Shown here: positions 17,588-25,239 of the stretch, piece by piece
Layout of the letters: the number at the start of each line of letters is the position of its first letter
Numbering within the stretch: position 1 is the stretch's first letter
Source of the DNA: Candidatus Onthoplasma faecipullorum
GTDB lineage: Bacteria > Bacillota > Clostridia > Christensenellales > UBA1242
DNA: 49,439 nt
Direction: 5' to 3'
Assembly (NCBI GenBank): GCA_019120295.1
Contig: DWVI01000012.1
Span: forward strand, 1-49,439
Position numbers and translations under genes: made by a program
Notes under the pieces: model-generated
The model's database searches: none
What the model was told of the DNA's origin: nothing
Seen by the model: the letters and a program-made list of their open reading frames with translations, nothing else

Positions 17588-18406
17588 TTAAGACGTTATT
17601 GACGCTTTTTGTTGTTTTGATTTTTTAACTCTTTTATAGATGTTTATTGAAAGCATAACCACTCCAATAATCACCATTATAATGCTAACAAGTTGAGAAA
17701 CGCGAATTCCTGTGTTGCCAATAAAGAGTGAATCTCCCCTAAAACCTTCAATGACACTTCTACCTAACCCATACCAAATTAAATAGACCGCACTTGGAGT
17801 GAATTTCTCCTTACTCTTTAAAAACGCAAACAATATTGGTACAAACCCTATAAAGTTCCACAAACTTTCATATAGATTTGTTGCATAATGCCAAACGTAA
17901 ACTCCTGAGCCTTCATACGTTTCAACTAGCATTGCAAGCGGAAACCAACAATGATTTGCATTTGTTATCACTTCACCATAGCAACATTGCGAAAAGAAGC
18001 ACCCAATTCGCCCTATTGCCTGCCCTAAAATTAAGCATGGAACACATATGTCAAATAAGTCAATAATTATTTTGAAATTGCGTTTAATTAGTGCAAAAAT
18101 AATTATTCCCAAAATTCCGCCGATTACACCACCAAGAACCGCAAGCCCACCATCTTGAAAATTAAAAAACTCTCTAAATGATGTTCCATTGAAAATGAAA
18201 TAGTATATTCTCGCACCTAATATTGCACACGGTAACACTATAAGTGCGAGCAATAAAATGTCGTCCGATTTTAGACCACGTCTTTTAGCAAGCCGGCAAG
18301 CAAGTAGCACCCCAACAAGCATAGCAAAAGCAATAATTAACCCGTAATAGGCTATTTCCAAATTCCCTATATGAAAACTTTTTGGTGGCACTACATACAA
18401 ATTCAT
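17588..18406 (-). CDS. lgt: Prolipoprotein diacylglyceryl transferase Lgt
   Basis: Transfers diacylglycerol from phosphatidylglycerol to the lipobox Cys of prolipoproteins in the membrane. About 272 residues with seven membrane spans, the N-terminal HIGNLEIAYYGLI motif, the signature region AIGRIGCFFSQCCYGE with its essential Arg, and the late GLGRSVIEGFRGDS motif. I place the start at 18406 (MNLYVVPPKSFHIG), 17 codons inside the longest frame. The extension would cross the promoter, and a TATAAT ends 7 bases before this ATG. No proper ribosome site is present, so the mRNA is probably leaderless. Confidence 0.94.
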   Translation of the reverse strand: MNLYVVPPKSFHIGNLEIAYYGLIIAFAMLVGVLLACRLAKRRGLKSDDILLLALIVLPCAILGARIYYFIFNGTSFREFFNFQDGGLAVLGGVIGGILGIIIFALIKRNFKIIIDLFDICVPCLILGQAIGRIGCFFSQCCYGEVITNANHCWFPLAMLVETYEGSGVYVWHYATNLYESLWNFIGFVPILFAFLKSKEKFTPSAVYLIWYGLGRSVIEGFRGDSLFIGNTGIRVSQLVSIIMVIIGVVMLSINIYKRVKKSKQQKASITS

Positions 18407-18413
18407 ACACCTT

Positions 18414-18442
18414 ATTATATAATTGAAAATAAAAAAATGCAA
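18414..18442 (-). promoter_or_regulatory. Promoter of lgt, leaderless type
   Basis: Minus strand: TTGCAT (18442-18437), 17-base spacer, TATAAT (18419-18414), seven bases to the ATG at 18406. Confidence 0.8.
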
Positions 18443-18510
18443 GCAAAATAAGTTCATACTTTCTTTTCGACAAAATCATGTGTTTTATTTAAACCCCATT
18501 TGATATTATA

Positions 18511-18538
18511 AGTGTTTACCATAATAAACACCTTTTTT
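18511..18538 (+). terminator. Terminator-like hairpin just upstream of glmM
   Basis: Stem GTGTTTA/TAAACAC followed by C and six Ts, ending 25 bases before the glmM start. No plus-strand gene lies upstream, so it may be a leader attenuator of glmM. Confidence 0.6.
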
Positions 18539-18562
18539 AAATAAAATTCATAATTAGATAAT

Positions 18563-19831
18563 ATGAAGTATTTTGGCACGGACGGAATACGCGGCGTTGT
18601 AAATCACAACTTAAACAACAAAACAATAAAAAAAGTTGCAAACGCGTTAGTTCGTTTTTATAAAGATAAATCAAAAAAGGTATTACTAGTTGGTAATGAT
18701 AGCCGTATTTCAAGCGACTATATTTTATCTGTGCTAGAAACCGTGTTGTTAAAACATGGTATTGAAATTCACAATATTGGCATGTGTTCCAGCCCGTGCC
18801 TTGCCTTCTTAACTAAAAAATTTAACTATCCGCTATCACTAATGCTTTCCGCTTCACATAACCCTAGCGAATATAACGGCATAAAATTTTTTAACTCAAA
18901 TGCCGAAAAAGTGGACGATAAATTTGAAATAAACTTTGAACGTCTTATGGATATGCGTCCGTTAAAATGTTGTAATAAATTTTCAAAAATGATTTGCTCC
19001 GAACATTTAAAAGAAACTTACATAAATTTTTTAAGGTCACTAAAAAAATCCAATTTACCATGTATTATTGATTGCGCCTGTGGCGGAGCAAGTGAAATTG
19101 TAAAGCGCGTCTATTTAAAAACTCAAATCATTAACTCCAACCCCACTGGTGAAAATATAAACATGAATTCAGGTTGCACACATATAGATAATTTAAAATT
19201 GATGTGTGCAAAAAATCGTAAAATTGGTTTTGCCCTTGACGGTGACGCAGATAGGCTTATTGTTGTTGACGAATTTGGGCAAATCATTGACGGCGATAAA
19301 ATTTTATACATACTATCAACATTTTATTTAAAAACTAACGACACCGTTGTTGGCACAATTTATTCAAATGAAGGTTTAAAAACAAGTTTATCAAAAAAGA
19401 ACATTAAATTTTTGCGTGCCCCAGTTGGAGATAAACAAGTTTATAAAAAAATGATTGAATGTAAGACCATACTTGGCGGTGAAAATTCTGGTCACATAAT
19501 TTTAAAAACTTTTTCAAACACTGGTGATGGTGTTTTGTTATCAATTATACTTTCAAATATTTTAAGTTCGACAAATTTAAGTTTAAATTCACTTCTAAAT
19601 CATTACACGGAATATTTTCAAATAATGAAAAATATACCAAATAACAAACCTTTTAAAATGGACGAAAGTTTAAAACTAATTATAAGGCGATATGAAGACG
19701 AAGGTTCACGAATTATAATTCGACCAAGCGGAACGGAACCACTAATTCGAGTTATGGTTGAAAATAAGAACGAAGATAAAGCAAAAAGAGTGCTTGATAA
19801 ATTAGTTTTTTATATTCAAAATAATTATTAA
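18563..19831 (+). CDS. glmM: Phosphoglucosamine mutase GlmM
   Basis: Converts glucosamine-6-phosphate to glucosamine-1-phosphate for UDP-GlcNAc and peptidoglycan synthesis. It starts MKYFGTDGIRG and has the active-site SASHNP (phosphoserine at Ser98), the metal-binding DGDADR, the GGENSGH substrate loop and the phosphate-binding RPSGTEPLIRVMVE. At 422 residues it is about 25 shorter than typical GlmM, through small deletions, with all motifs kept. The ribosome site is weak (no GGAGG before the ATG). A terminator-like hairpin sits just upstream. Confidence 0.95.
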   Translation: MKYFGTDGIRGVVNHNLNNKTIKKVANALVRFYKDKSKKVLLVGNDSRISSDYILSVLETVLLKHGIEIHNIGMCSSPCLAFLTKKFNYPLSLMLSASHNPSEYNGIKFFNSNAEKVDDKFEINFERLMDMRPLKCCNKFSKMICSEHLKETYINFLRSLKKSNLPCIIDCACGGASEIVKRVYLKTQIINSNPTGENINMNSGCTHIDNLKLMCAKNRKIGFALDGDADRLIVVDEFGQIIDGDKILYILSTFYLKTNDTVVGTIYSNEGLKTSLSKKNIKFLRAPVGDKQVYKKMIECKTILGGENSGHIILKTFSNTGDGVLLSIILSNILSSTNLSLNSLLNHYTEYFQIMKNIPNNKPFKMDESLKLIIRRYEDEGSRIIIRPSGTEPLIRVMVENKNEDKAKRVLDKLVFYIQNNY

Positions 19832-19880
19832 AAAATTTAGTAAATTATAAAATTTTAATAAAAATTTATAAAAAATTAAA

Positions 19881-19909
19881 AAATTGCACCATTTTTTGCA
19901 ATTTTTTTA
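19881..19909 (+). terminator. Terminator of glmM
   Basis: Stem AAATTGCA/TGCAATTT and a seven-T run, within a very AT-rich spacer. Confidence 0.75.
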
Positions 19910-20022
19910 GCAAAATTTAGCGAATTTAAAAAATTTTTATTATTTTTTATTTAATTTAAAATATCTTTTTTTGAACTTAAATTGAAATTAAATAATTATA
20001 TAAACATGAAAATTTAAAACAC

Positions 20023-20051
20023 TTGAAAATAAAAATTTATTTTGATATAAT
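20023..20051 (+). promoter_or_regulatory. Promoter of ung, leaderless type
   Basis: TTGAAA (20023-20028), 17-base spacer, TATAAT (20046-20051), six bases, then ATG at 20058. Confidence 0.82.
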
Positions 20052-20057
20052 TATGTT

Positions 20058-20723
20058 ATGAGTTACGTGTTAGAGAAAAATTGGAGTGAAATTTTCTCCA
20101 CTAGATTTGATAAAGATTATAAAATAAAACTTTTTTCATGGCTAAACGAAGAATACAAAACAAAAAGAATTTTTCCACCGCAGGAAAAAATTTTTAATGC
20201 GCTAAATTTAGTTCCTATTGATAAGGTTAAGGTCGTTATAATTGGTCAAGACCCATATCACACTTATGGTCAGGCGGACGGGCTTGCGTTTAGTTGCCAT
20301 AATGGTACACCGCAACCAAGCCTTAAAAATATATTTAAAGAAATTCATGACGATTTAAGGATAGATATGAGTTCTAGCACCGACCTAACCCCTTGGGCAA
20401 AGCAAGGTGTGTTACTTTTAAACACATCTCTCACCGTGGTTGAGCATAAACCTGCAAGCCACGCAAACGAACTTTGGCACACCTTTACGCGCGAAATTAT
20501 AAAGATACTAAACGAACGCAATCAACCGATTGTTTTTCTTCTTTGGGGAAATCACGCAAAATCTTTTATGCCACTACTTAATAACCCTAACCACCTAGTT
20601 TTAACCAGCGCGCACCCAAGCCCATTTTCTGCATACAGTGGGTTCTTTGGTTGCCGTCATTTTAGCAAAGCCAACAAATTTCTAACTGACCACAACTTAA
20701 CACCAATTGATTGGAAAATCTAA
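20058..20723 (+). CDS. ung: Uracil-DNA glycosylase
   Basis: 221 residues, the normal family-1 UDG length. It has the water-activating GQDPYH (Asp65), the NTSLTV segment, LLWGNHAK, and the DNA-binding HPSPFSAYSGFFGCRHF loop. It excises uracil from DNA. The conserved N-terminus (LEKNWSEIF) agrees with the ATG at 20058. There is no ribosome site; the -10 box ends 6 bases upstream, predicting a leaderless mRNA. Confidence 0.97.
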   Translation: MSYVLEKNWSEIFSTRFDKDYKIKLFSWLNEEYKTKRIFPPQEKIFNALNLVPIDKVKVVIIGQDPYHTYGQADGLAFSCHNGTPQPSLKNIFKEIHDDLRIDMSSSTDLTPWAKQGVLLLNTSLTVVEHKPASHANELWHTFTREIIKILNERNQPIVFLLWGNHAKSFMPLLNNPNHLVLTSAHPSPFSAYSGFFGCRHFSKANKFLTDHNLTPIDWKI

Positions 20724-20913
20724 TTCTAAATACGTTTTTATTAAACTTTTAAAACATATTGTTTAATTATATAACCTTTATCTTACTTTGTTATTATGTG
20801 TAATAATATGTTAAATCAAAATAATTTTCATTGAAACTTAAAAACTTGCAATTTTAAAAACATTGTTTTCCTATCTAATTATAAATTTGGTTTACATATC
20901 AATCACAAAATAA
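20724..20913 (+). other. AT-rich spacer between ung and the ileS leader promoter
   Basis: I see no gene, no clear terminator for ung and no tRNA. A short palindrome TTATTATGTGTAATAA lies near 20791-20806. Confidence 0.5.
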
Positions 20914-20942
20914 TTGACAAAATAATTATATTTTGCTAACAT
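20914..20942 (+). promoter_or_regulatory. Promoter of the ileS leader
   Basis: TTGACA (20914-20919), 17-base spacer, TAACAT (20937-20942), six bases, then the ATG of the Ile-rich leader peptide at 20949, so +1 equals the start codon. Confidence 0.85.
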
Positions 20943-20948
20943 ATAATC

Positions 20949-20993
20949 ATGTTAAACACAATAATTATCACAAACATCATTATTAGCATCTAA
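20949..20993 (+). CDS. Isoleucine-rich leader peptide of the ileS attenuator
   Basis: A 14-codon frame followed by TAA: MLNTIIITNIIISI. Seven of the 14 codons are Ile (ATA, ATT, ATC, ATC, ATT, ATT, ATC), in two runs of three plus one. It has no ribosome site, but its ATG sits exactly at the predicted transcription start, like several other leaderless genes here. Its coding region includes one arm of a helix and is followed by competing RNA elements and a terminator ahead of ileS. This is the plan of leader peptides such as those of the ilv and trp operons, where ribosome stalling at the regulated codons senses charged tRNA. The peptide itself probably has no function. Confidence 0.88.
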   Translation: MLNTIIITNIIISI

Positions 20994-21054
20994 ATTTTAG
21001 ATGTGCGTTTTGCTGTGTGATAAATAGAAATACCAGCAAACGCTGGCATTTTTT
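20965..21054 (+). promoter_or_regulatory. Transcription attenuator controlling ileS
   Basis: Elements in order. Arm 1, TTATCACA (20965-20972), lies inside the Ile codons and pairs with TGTGATAA (21016-21023). A small hairpin CATCTA/TAGATG (20987-21003) covers the peptide stop. GCGTTTTGCTG (21005-21015) pairs with CAGCAAACGC (21034-21043) over 10 base pairs with one bulged U. The terminator is CCAGC/GCTGG (21033-21046) plus a six-T run ending at 21054. The 21005-21015 pairing destroys the terminator. A ribosome stalled on Ile codons would cover arm 1 and favour that pairing, hence read-through into ileS. The arm-1 helix and the antiterminator cross each other, so they are either exclusive or form a pseudoknot. 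No T-box sequence is present. Confidence 0.82.
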
Positions 21055-21148
21055 AATAGGTTGTTTTATTATAAAAACATCGGTTTTAAATAATTCAACT
21101 ATCGCAATATTAAAACGTGGTAATAAAGAACATTTTAAAGGAGATTTT

Positions 21149-24100
21149 ATGCAAAAAGAAAATGGGTCACTCAATTATGTGAAAATGGAAGAAGGAATAT
21201 TAAAGTTTTGGGAAGACAACAAAATTTTTGATAAATTAAAAGAAAAGAACAAAAAAACAGGCAAATATTTTGCAACCCTTGACGGTCCAATCACCGCCAA
21301 CTACAATATGGGGCTTCACCACGCATTCAATCGTACGTTTAAAGACGCTATGATTAAATTTGCCGCTCTTTGTGGAAATGACGAGCACTATCAAAACGGT
21401 TTTGATGCGCATGGTCTACCTGTTGAAAATCGCGTTGAAAAAGAACTAGGTTTTAACAACAAAAAAGATATTGAAAACTTTGGTATTGAAAACTTTGTGC
21501 GTGAATGTATGAACACAGTTAAAAAATATTCCGCTTCACAAACACAGTCTTCAATACGTCTTGGTCAATGGATGAATTGGGATGATAGTTACTACACAAA
21601 TAGCGATAATAACATAACCTCAATTTGGTATTTTTTAAAGAAATGCCACGAAAAAAATTGGGTGCAACTATCCTACCGCCCTATGCCATGGTGCACTCAT
21701 TGTGGAACAAGTTTATCTGAGCACGAAATGAGTGACGCCGACGCATATAAAGACGTTACCCACATTGCAATCTTCTTTAAATGTCCTATAAAAAACACAA
21801 ATAACGATATGTTGGTTTGGACAACCACCCCATGGACACTCAGCGCCAACGTTGCCGTTGCAGTCAATCCTGAATTTGACTACAACATTGTAAAAATCAA
21901 ATCAAGTGATAGAAACCTTATAGTTTGTGCTGATAGAATGTCTGTTTTAAAAGACGATGTGATTGAAGTTTTAAAAACTATTAAGGGAAGCGAACTTGTA
22001 GGTCTTAGTTACGAGACATGTTTTCCAGAACTTCCTGAACAACAATTTGAACACAAAATTGTTGCGTGGGACCAAGTTGACGCATCAGAAGGTAGTGGTG
22101 CCGTGCACATCGCCCCGGGCTGTGGTGCAGAAGACTTTGAACTAGGAAAATCTATTGACTTAAAAAACATCATTCCTATTGACGAACTTGGCAATTTCTA
22201 CCCTGATTTCGGTATACTTTCAGGTAAAAATGCAAACAGCGACGAAACGCGTGACTTTATATTTAACACTCTAAAAGAGCGTGGAAAAGTTTATTACACT
22301 CATAAAATTTTACACAGATACCCACATTGTTGGAGATGTAAAAACCCACTTGTGTTTAGGTTGATTAACCAATGGGTTATTAAAATGGATGAACTTCGCC
22401 CTAGCCTAATTCAAGAAATTGATAAGGTTGAATTCCAACCAGATTTTATGAAAAAACGTATGCTTGATTGGCTCAATAATATGGGTGATTGGGCAATTTC
22501 AAGGTCTAGGTATTATGGCGTGCCACTTCCAATTTATCCTTGTAAAAAATGTGGAAAAGTAACAGTTGTTGGAAGCCTTGACGAGTTAAAGAAACTATCA
22601 AACAACGACCCTAAAATTGATAAAATGCCACATTTTCACCGACCTTATATTGACGAAATTAAAATCACTTGTCCACATTGTGGCGAACAAGTGGAACGCA
22701 TTAAAGAAGTCGGTGACTGTTGGTTAGATGCAGGTATCACACCATTTTCAACAAAAAAATACTTTACAGACAAAGAATTTTTCCATAAAAATTTCCCTGT
22801 TGAGTGTGTAATTGAAGGAAAAGAGCAAATTAGATTGTGGTTCTACTCTCTACTTGTTATGAGTGTTGTAATCACTGGTAAAGCGCCATACAAAAAGATT
22901 TCAACCACCCCAATGCTGCTTGCACAAGATGGTAAAAAACTATCAAAATCTAGCCCAAACAACATTCCGCTTGACGAAGCCTTTAATGAAATTGGTGCAG
23001 ATATTATCAGATATAATTTTGTTGCCACTCCGTTAATAAATGACGTAAAATTTGGTCGTGACACATGTGACGAAGTTAAACGTAAACTATTAGGTTTGTG
23101 GAACGCATACATTTTCTTAAACACATATGCGTCAATTGATAACCCAGACTTAACCAATTTCAAACCTAATAAGCAAGATTTAACCTTTATAGACAAATGG
23201 TTAATTTCGCGCGTGAATGAATTTGTTAAAAACGCATATGATGCATATTCGCATCAAAATTTCGGTGCGGTAGCAAAAGACTTTGAAATTTTAGTTGACG
23301 AACTTACAAATTGGTATATTAGAAACAATCGTAGGCGTTTTTATAAGAGTGAAAGCGACACTGATAGTTTAGTTGCATACTACTGCTTAACTTATGCTAT
23401 TAAAAATATTACTATGGTAATCTTCCCTATTATTCCATTTATTAGTGAGTACCTATGGCAACATGCTGTGAGAGAACTTGATAAAAACGCAGAAGCAAGC
23501 GTTGCACTTCACTCTTACACAATAAATGAGTTTGATATTGAAGACGACAATTTGATTGAATACACTAACATCGTTAAAAATATATTCACAATGGCTAGTA
23601 AACTTAGAAATGAAAATCAAATCAAAGTTAAACAACCTTTGCAACACCTTTATATAAGCGGTGACGAAACTGTTAAAAAAGCGGTTGAAATCTATCGTGA
23701 CATGATTGAACAGGAGTTGAACATTAAAGACGTTGTGATTGAAAATGATAGGTCTAAATTTAATGACGAGTATTTATCACTTGATTTTAGACGTGCAGGC
23801 GCCGTGCTAAAAGGTGATGTCCAAAAGGTTAAAAATTTGCTGCTAGACGCAAGCGACGAAGATAGAATTCGAATGGTTAACGAGTATAAAAACGGAAATG
23901 TCCGCGTTGGCGAATTTGAAAACTTATCAAGTGAACTATTTATTCTTTCAACTAAACCTAAAAAAGAATTTGTGATTGCTAGTGACAATGGTTTGTCCGT
24001 AGTTCTAGATATCACAATCAACCGCGAACTTATGCTTGAAGGAATGGCGCGTGAACTAATTCGTGCAGTTCAAGTTATGAGAAAATCAGCAGGCTTTAAT

Positions 24101-24286
24101 GTTGAAGATAGAATTGATGTTGAATTTATAACTGAAAGCGAAGAATTAAATGAAATCATTAGTAAATATTCTGAAAAAATAAAATCAGAACTGCTCGCTT
24201 GCTCAATAAAGAAAATTGATAATCCTGAATATAGTGAAACAACCACAATCTCGGGCGATGAAATCACTGTTAAACTAAAAAGATAA
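21149..24286 (+). CDS. ileS: Isoleucyl-tRNA synthetase, type 2, with GLHH in place of HIGH
   Basis: 1045 residues from the ATG at 21149, which has AAAGGAG upstream. The longer frame from 21017 has no ribosome site and begins inside the leader RNA. The length and the FDAHGLPVENRVEKELG region indicate a type 2 (eukaryote-like) IleRS. The class I HIGH motif reads GLHH (residues 55-58, in ANYNMGLHHAFN), the H-x-G-H to G-x-H-H swap reported in mupirocin hyper-resistant type 2 enzymes. The KMSKS loop is KLSKS (about residue 597). Editing domain motifs WTTTPWTL and zinc-binding CKKCG/CPHCG are present. It charges tRNA-Ile. Probably controlled by the Ile-codon attenuator upstream. Confidence 0.95.
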   Translation: MQKENGSLNYVKMEEGILKFWEDNKIFDKLKEKNKKTGKYFATLDGPITANYNMGLHHAFNRTFKDAMIKFAALCGNDEHYQNGFDAHGLPVENRVEKELGFNNKKDIENFGIENFVRECMNTVKKYSASQTQSSIRLGQWMNWDDSYYTNSDNNITSIWYFLKKCHEKNWVQLSYRPMPWCTHCGTSLSEHEMSDADAYKDVTHIAIFFKCPIKNTNNDMLVWTTTPWTLSANVAVAVNPEFDYNIVKIKSSDRNLIVCADRMSVLKDDVIEVLKTIKGSELVGLSYETCFPELPEQQFEHKIVAWDQVDASEGSGAVHIAPGCGAEDFELGKSIDLKNIIPIDELGNFYPDFGILSGKNANSDETRDFIFNTLKERGKVYYTHKILHRYPHCWRCKNPLVFRLINQWVIKMDELRPSLIQEIDKVEFQPDFMKKRMLDWLNNMGDWAISRSRYYGVPLPIYPCKKCGKVTVVGSLDELKKLSNNDPKIDKMPHFHRPYIDEIKITCPHCGEQVERIKEVGDCWLDAGITPFSTKKYFTDKEFFHKNFPVECVIEGKEQIRLWFYSLLVMSVVITGKAPYKKISTTPMLLAQDGKKLSKSSPNNIPLDEAFNEIGADIIRYNFVATPLINDVKFGRDTCDEVKRKLLGLWNAYIFLNTYASIDNPDLTNFKPNKQDLTFIDKWLISRVNEFVKNAYDAYSHQNFGAVAKDFEILVDELTNWYIRNNRRRFYKSESDTDSLVAYYCLTYAIKNITMVIFPIIPFISEYLWQHAVRELDKNAEASVALHSYTINEFDIEDDNLIEYTNIVKNIFTMASKLRNENQIKVKQPLQHLYISGDETVKKAVEIYRDMIEQELNIKDVVIENDRSKFNDEYLSLDFRRAGAVLKGDVQKVKNLLLDASDEDRIRMVNEYKNGNVRVGEFENLSSELFILSTKPKKEFVIASDNGLSVVLDITINRELMLEGMARELIRAVQVMRKSAGFNVEDRIDVEFITESEELNEIISKYSEKIKSELLACSIKKIDNPEYSETTTISGDEITVKLKR

Positions 24287-24402
24287 AAAATTTAAAATTG
24301 AATAGAATTTAATAAGAATTTTAAAAATAATTAAAATTTAACTAAAAAATTAAAAAATATCGCAAATTTTATTAAAATTTAAAAAAATGAAATATTTTAA
24401 AT

Positions 24403-24431
24403 AAAAAAGAAACTTTCGCAGTTTCTTTTTT
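24403..24431 (+). terminator. Terminator of ileS
   Basis: Stem GAAACT/AGTTTC around TTCGC, then six Ts; about 120 bases after the stop, beyond an AT-only tract. Confidence 0.85.
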
Positions 24432-24524
24432 CTTTTGTAATTTAGATTTTGATAAGATAAAATTTAGATTAGAAATAAATCTTAACGCTTTAATAATTGA
24501 AATATAGAGATTGATTTATATGAT

Positions 24525-24563
24525 TGTATATTCAAATTTATATGAGATGTACATTCAAATTTA
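24525..24563 (+). repeat. Two 16-base direct repeats upstream of the micro-gene promoter
   Basis: TGTATATTCAAATTTA (24525-24540) and TGTACATTCAAATTTA (24548-24563), 15 of 16 identical, centres 23 bases apart, ending three bases before the -35. The spacing of about two helical turns suggests binding sites for a regulator. Confidence 0.65.
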
Positions 24564-24566
24564 ATA

Positions 24567-24595
24567 TTGACAAATTGTAAATTTCATGATAACAT
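24567..24595 (+). promoter_or_regulatory. Promoter of the 19-residue membrane peptide, leaderless type
   Basis: TTGACA (24567-24572), 17-base spacer, TAACAT (24590-24595), six bases, ATG at 24602. It has the same -35, -10 and spacing as the ileS leader promoter. Confidence 0.78.
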
Positions 24596-24601
24596 TTTGA
24601 T

Positions 24602-24661
24602 ATGCTAAGTTTAATTGTTGTAGTTTACATTATAGGTCTAGTTTTCTTTCCTAACAAGTAG
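24602..24661 (+). CDS. Tiny membrane peptide (19 residues), leaderless
   Basis: MLSLIVVVYIIGLVFFPNK then TAG: one hydrophobic span with a short basic tail. It lacks a ribosome site, but its ATG coincides with the predicted transcription start, and its stop lies in an intrinsic terminator. The whole gene, from promoter to terminator, occupies about 110 bases. It could be a regulatory or toxin-like membrane peptide. Its richness in Leu/Ile/Val also recalls an attenuation leader, but no plus-strand gene follows. Coding status is inferred from position only. Confidence 0.55.
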   Translation: MLSLIVVVYIIGLVFFPNK

Positions 24662-24672
24662 GAAAAATTTTT
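24647..24672 (+). terminator. Terminator overlapping the micro-gene stop codon
   Basis: Stem TTTCCTA/TAGGAAA with loop ACAAG, then AA and five Ts. Confidence 0.75.
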
Positions 24673-24675
24673 ATT

Positions 24676-24702
24676 TAAAAAAGCATACGGAATTCGTATG
24701 CT
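24676..24702 (-). terminator. Terminator of the 145-residue gene
   Basis: Minus strand stem AGCATACG/CGTATGCT with a 5-base loop, then six Ts. Confidence 0.88.
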
Positions 24703-24734
24703 CTATTTTTTTATTAATTTTTAAATCACAACTT

Positions 24735-25172
24735 TTAAGAAACTGTAGCACTTTGTTCTGCCTTTGCATCTAATTCTATTAAACGCAATTTATCGTCCAC
24801 TTCAGCATCAAAAATCTTTCTATAAACAGCCATTGTTTCTGGTGAAGTTGTAGATTTGGAATTTGCGAAATAATAATCACCACATCTTCTTAATTTTTGT
24901 AAATTTTCTTTTGTAAAGAATGAATTGGAAAGCCCAACAAAATAATCTTCATAAAAACTATATGGTTTTGAGAAAACTTTTTGCTCCGCTCTTTTAAATC
25001 TTACTTTTGAACGCGCCATAACTTCTTGTGAAGGTTTGCGAGAGAGCAACAAATGAACGGTGAACTTATTAAAAAAGTCAATAATCGCTTGTGACTCTTC
25101 CTTTGTCATATTTTCTTTCACTTCTGGAATTACAATTTTTTCTTTAACTGCACCCTTTTTAACTCTTGGCAT
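24735..25172 (-). CDS. Protein of unknown function
   Basis: 145 residues from the ATG at 25172 (MPRVKKGAVKEK), preferred because GGGAGAT lies 6 bases upstream. An ATG five codons earlier (25187) coincides with the predicted transcription start and would be leaderless; both are possible. The protein is charged and helical with no membrane segment, Lys/Val-rich at the N-terminus and with KVRFKRAEQKVF in the middle. Not recognised. It lies downstream of recX-acpS but has its own promoter. Confidence 0.75.
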   Translation of the reverse strand: MPRVKKGAVKEKIVIPEVKENMTKEESQAIIDFFNKFTVHLLLSRKPSQEVMARSKVRFKRAEQKVFSKPYSFYEDYFVGLSNSFFTKENLQKLRRCGDYYFANSKSTTSPETMAVYRKIFDAEVDDKLRLIELDAKAEQSATVS

Positions 25173-25193
25173 ACTTTTATCTCCCATATAATT

Positions 25194-25221
25194 ATTTTAA
25201 ATCAAAATATGAAAATGTCAA
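25194..25221 (-). promoter_or_regulatory. Promoter of the 145-residue gene
   Basis: Minus strand: TTGACA (25221-25216), 16-base spacer, TAAAAT (25199-25194). Position +1 falls on the ATG at 25187; the GGGAG used by the next ATG is then almost at the 5' end of the mRNA. Confidence 0.7.
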
Positions 25222-25239
25222 CACATTGTGTTAAACTTT

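Larger units (their letters stand above)
24432..24734 (+). other. Spacer holding a very small transcription unit
   Basis: Between the ileS terminator and the convergent gene at 24735 lie two direct repeats, a promoter, a 19-codon frame and two terminators, each listed separately. Nothing else is visible. Confidence 0.7.

Noticed and set aside
18407..18457. Longer Lgt start at 18457
   Set aside because: The extra 17 codons run across the promoter; homologues begin close to MNLYVVPP.
20000..20020. Possible leaderless mini-frame MKI upstream of ung
   Set aside because: The -10 candidate AATTAT is poor and the frame has only three codons; it overlaps the ung promoter region without structure.
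20940..21148. T-box riboswitch upstream of ileS
   Set aside because: No TGGNACCGCG-type T-box sequence or AGTA bulge is present; the peptide-based attenuator explains the region better.
21017..21148. Extended N-terminus of IleRS from 21017
   Set aside because: The extension starts inside the leader terminator region, lacks a ribosome site and does not look like IleRS; AAAGGAG precedes the ATG at 21149.
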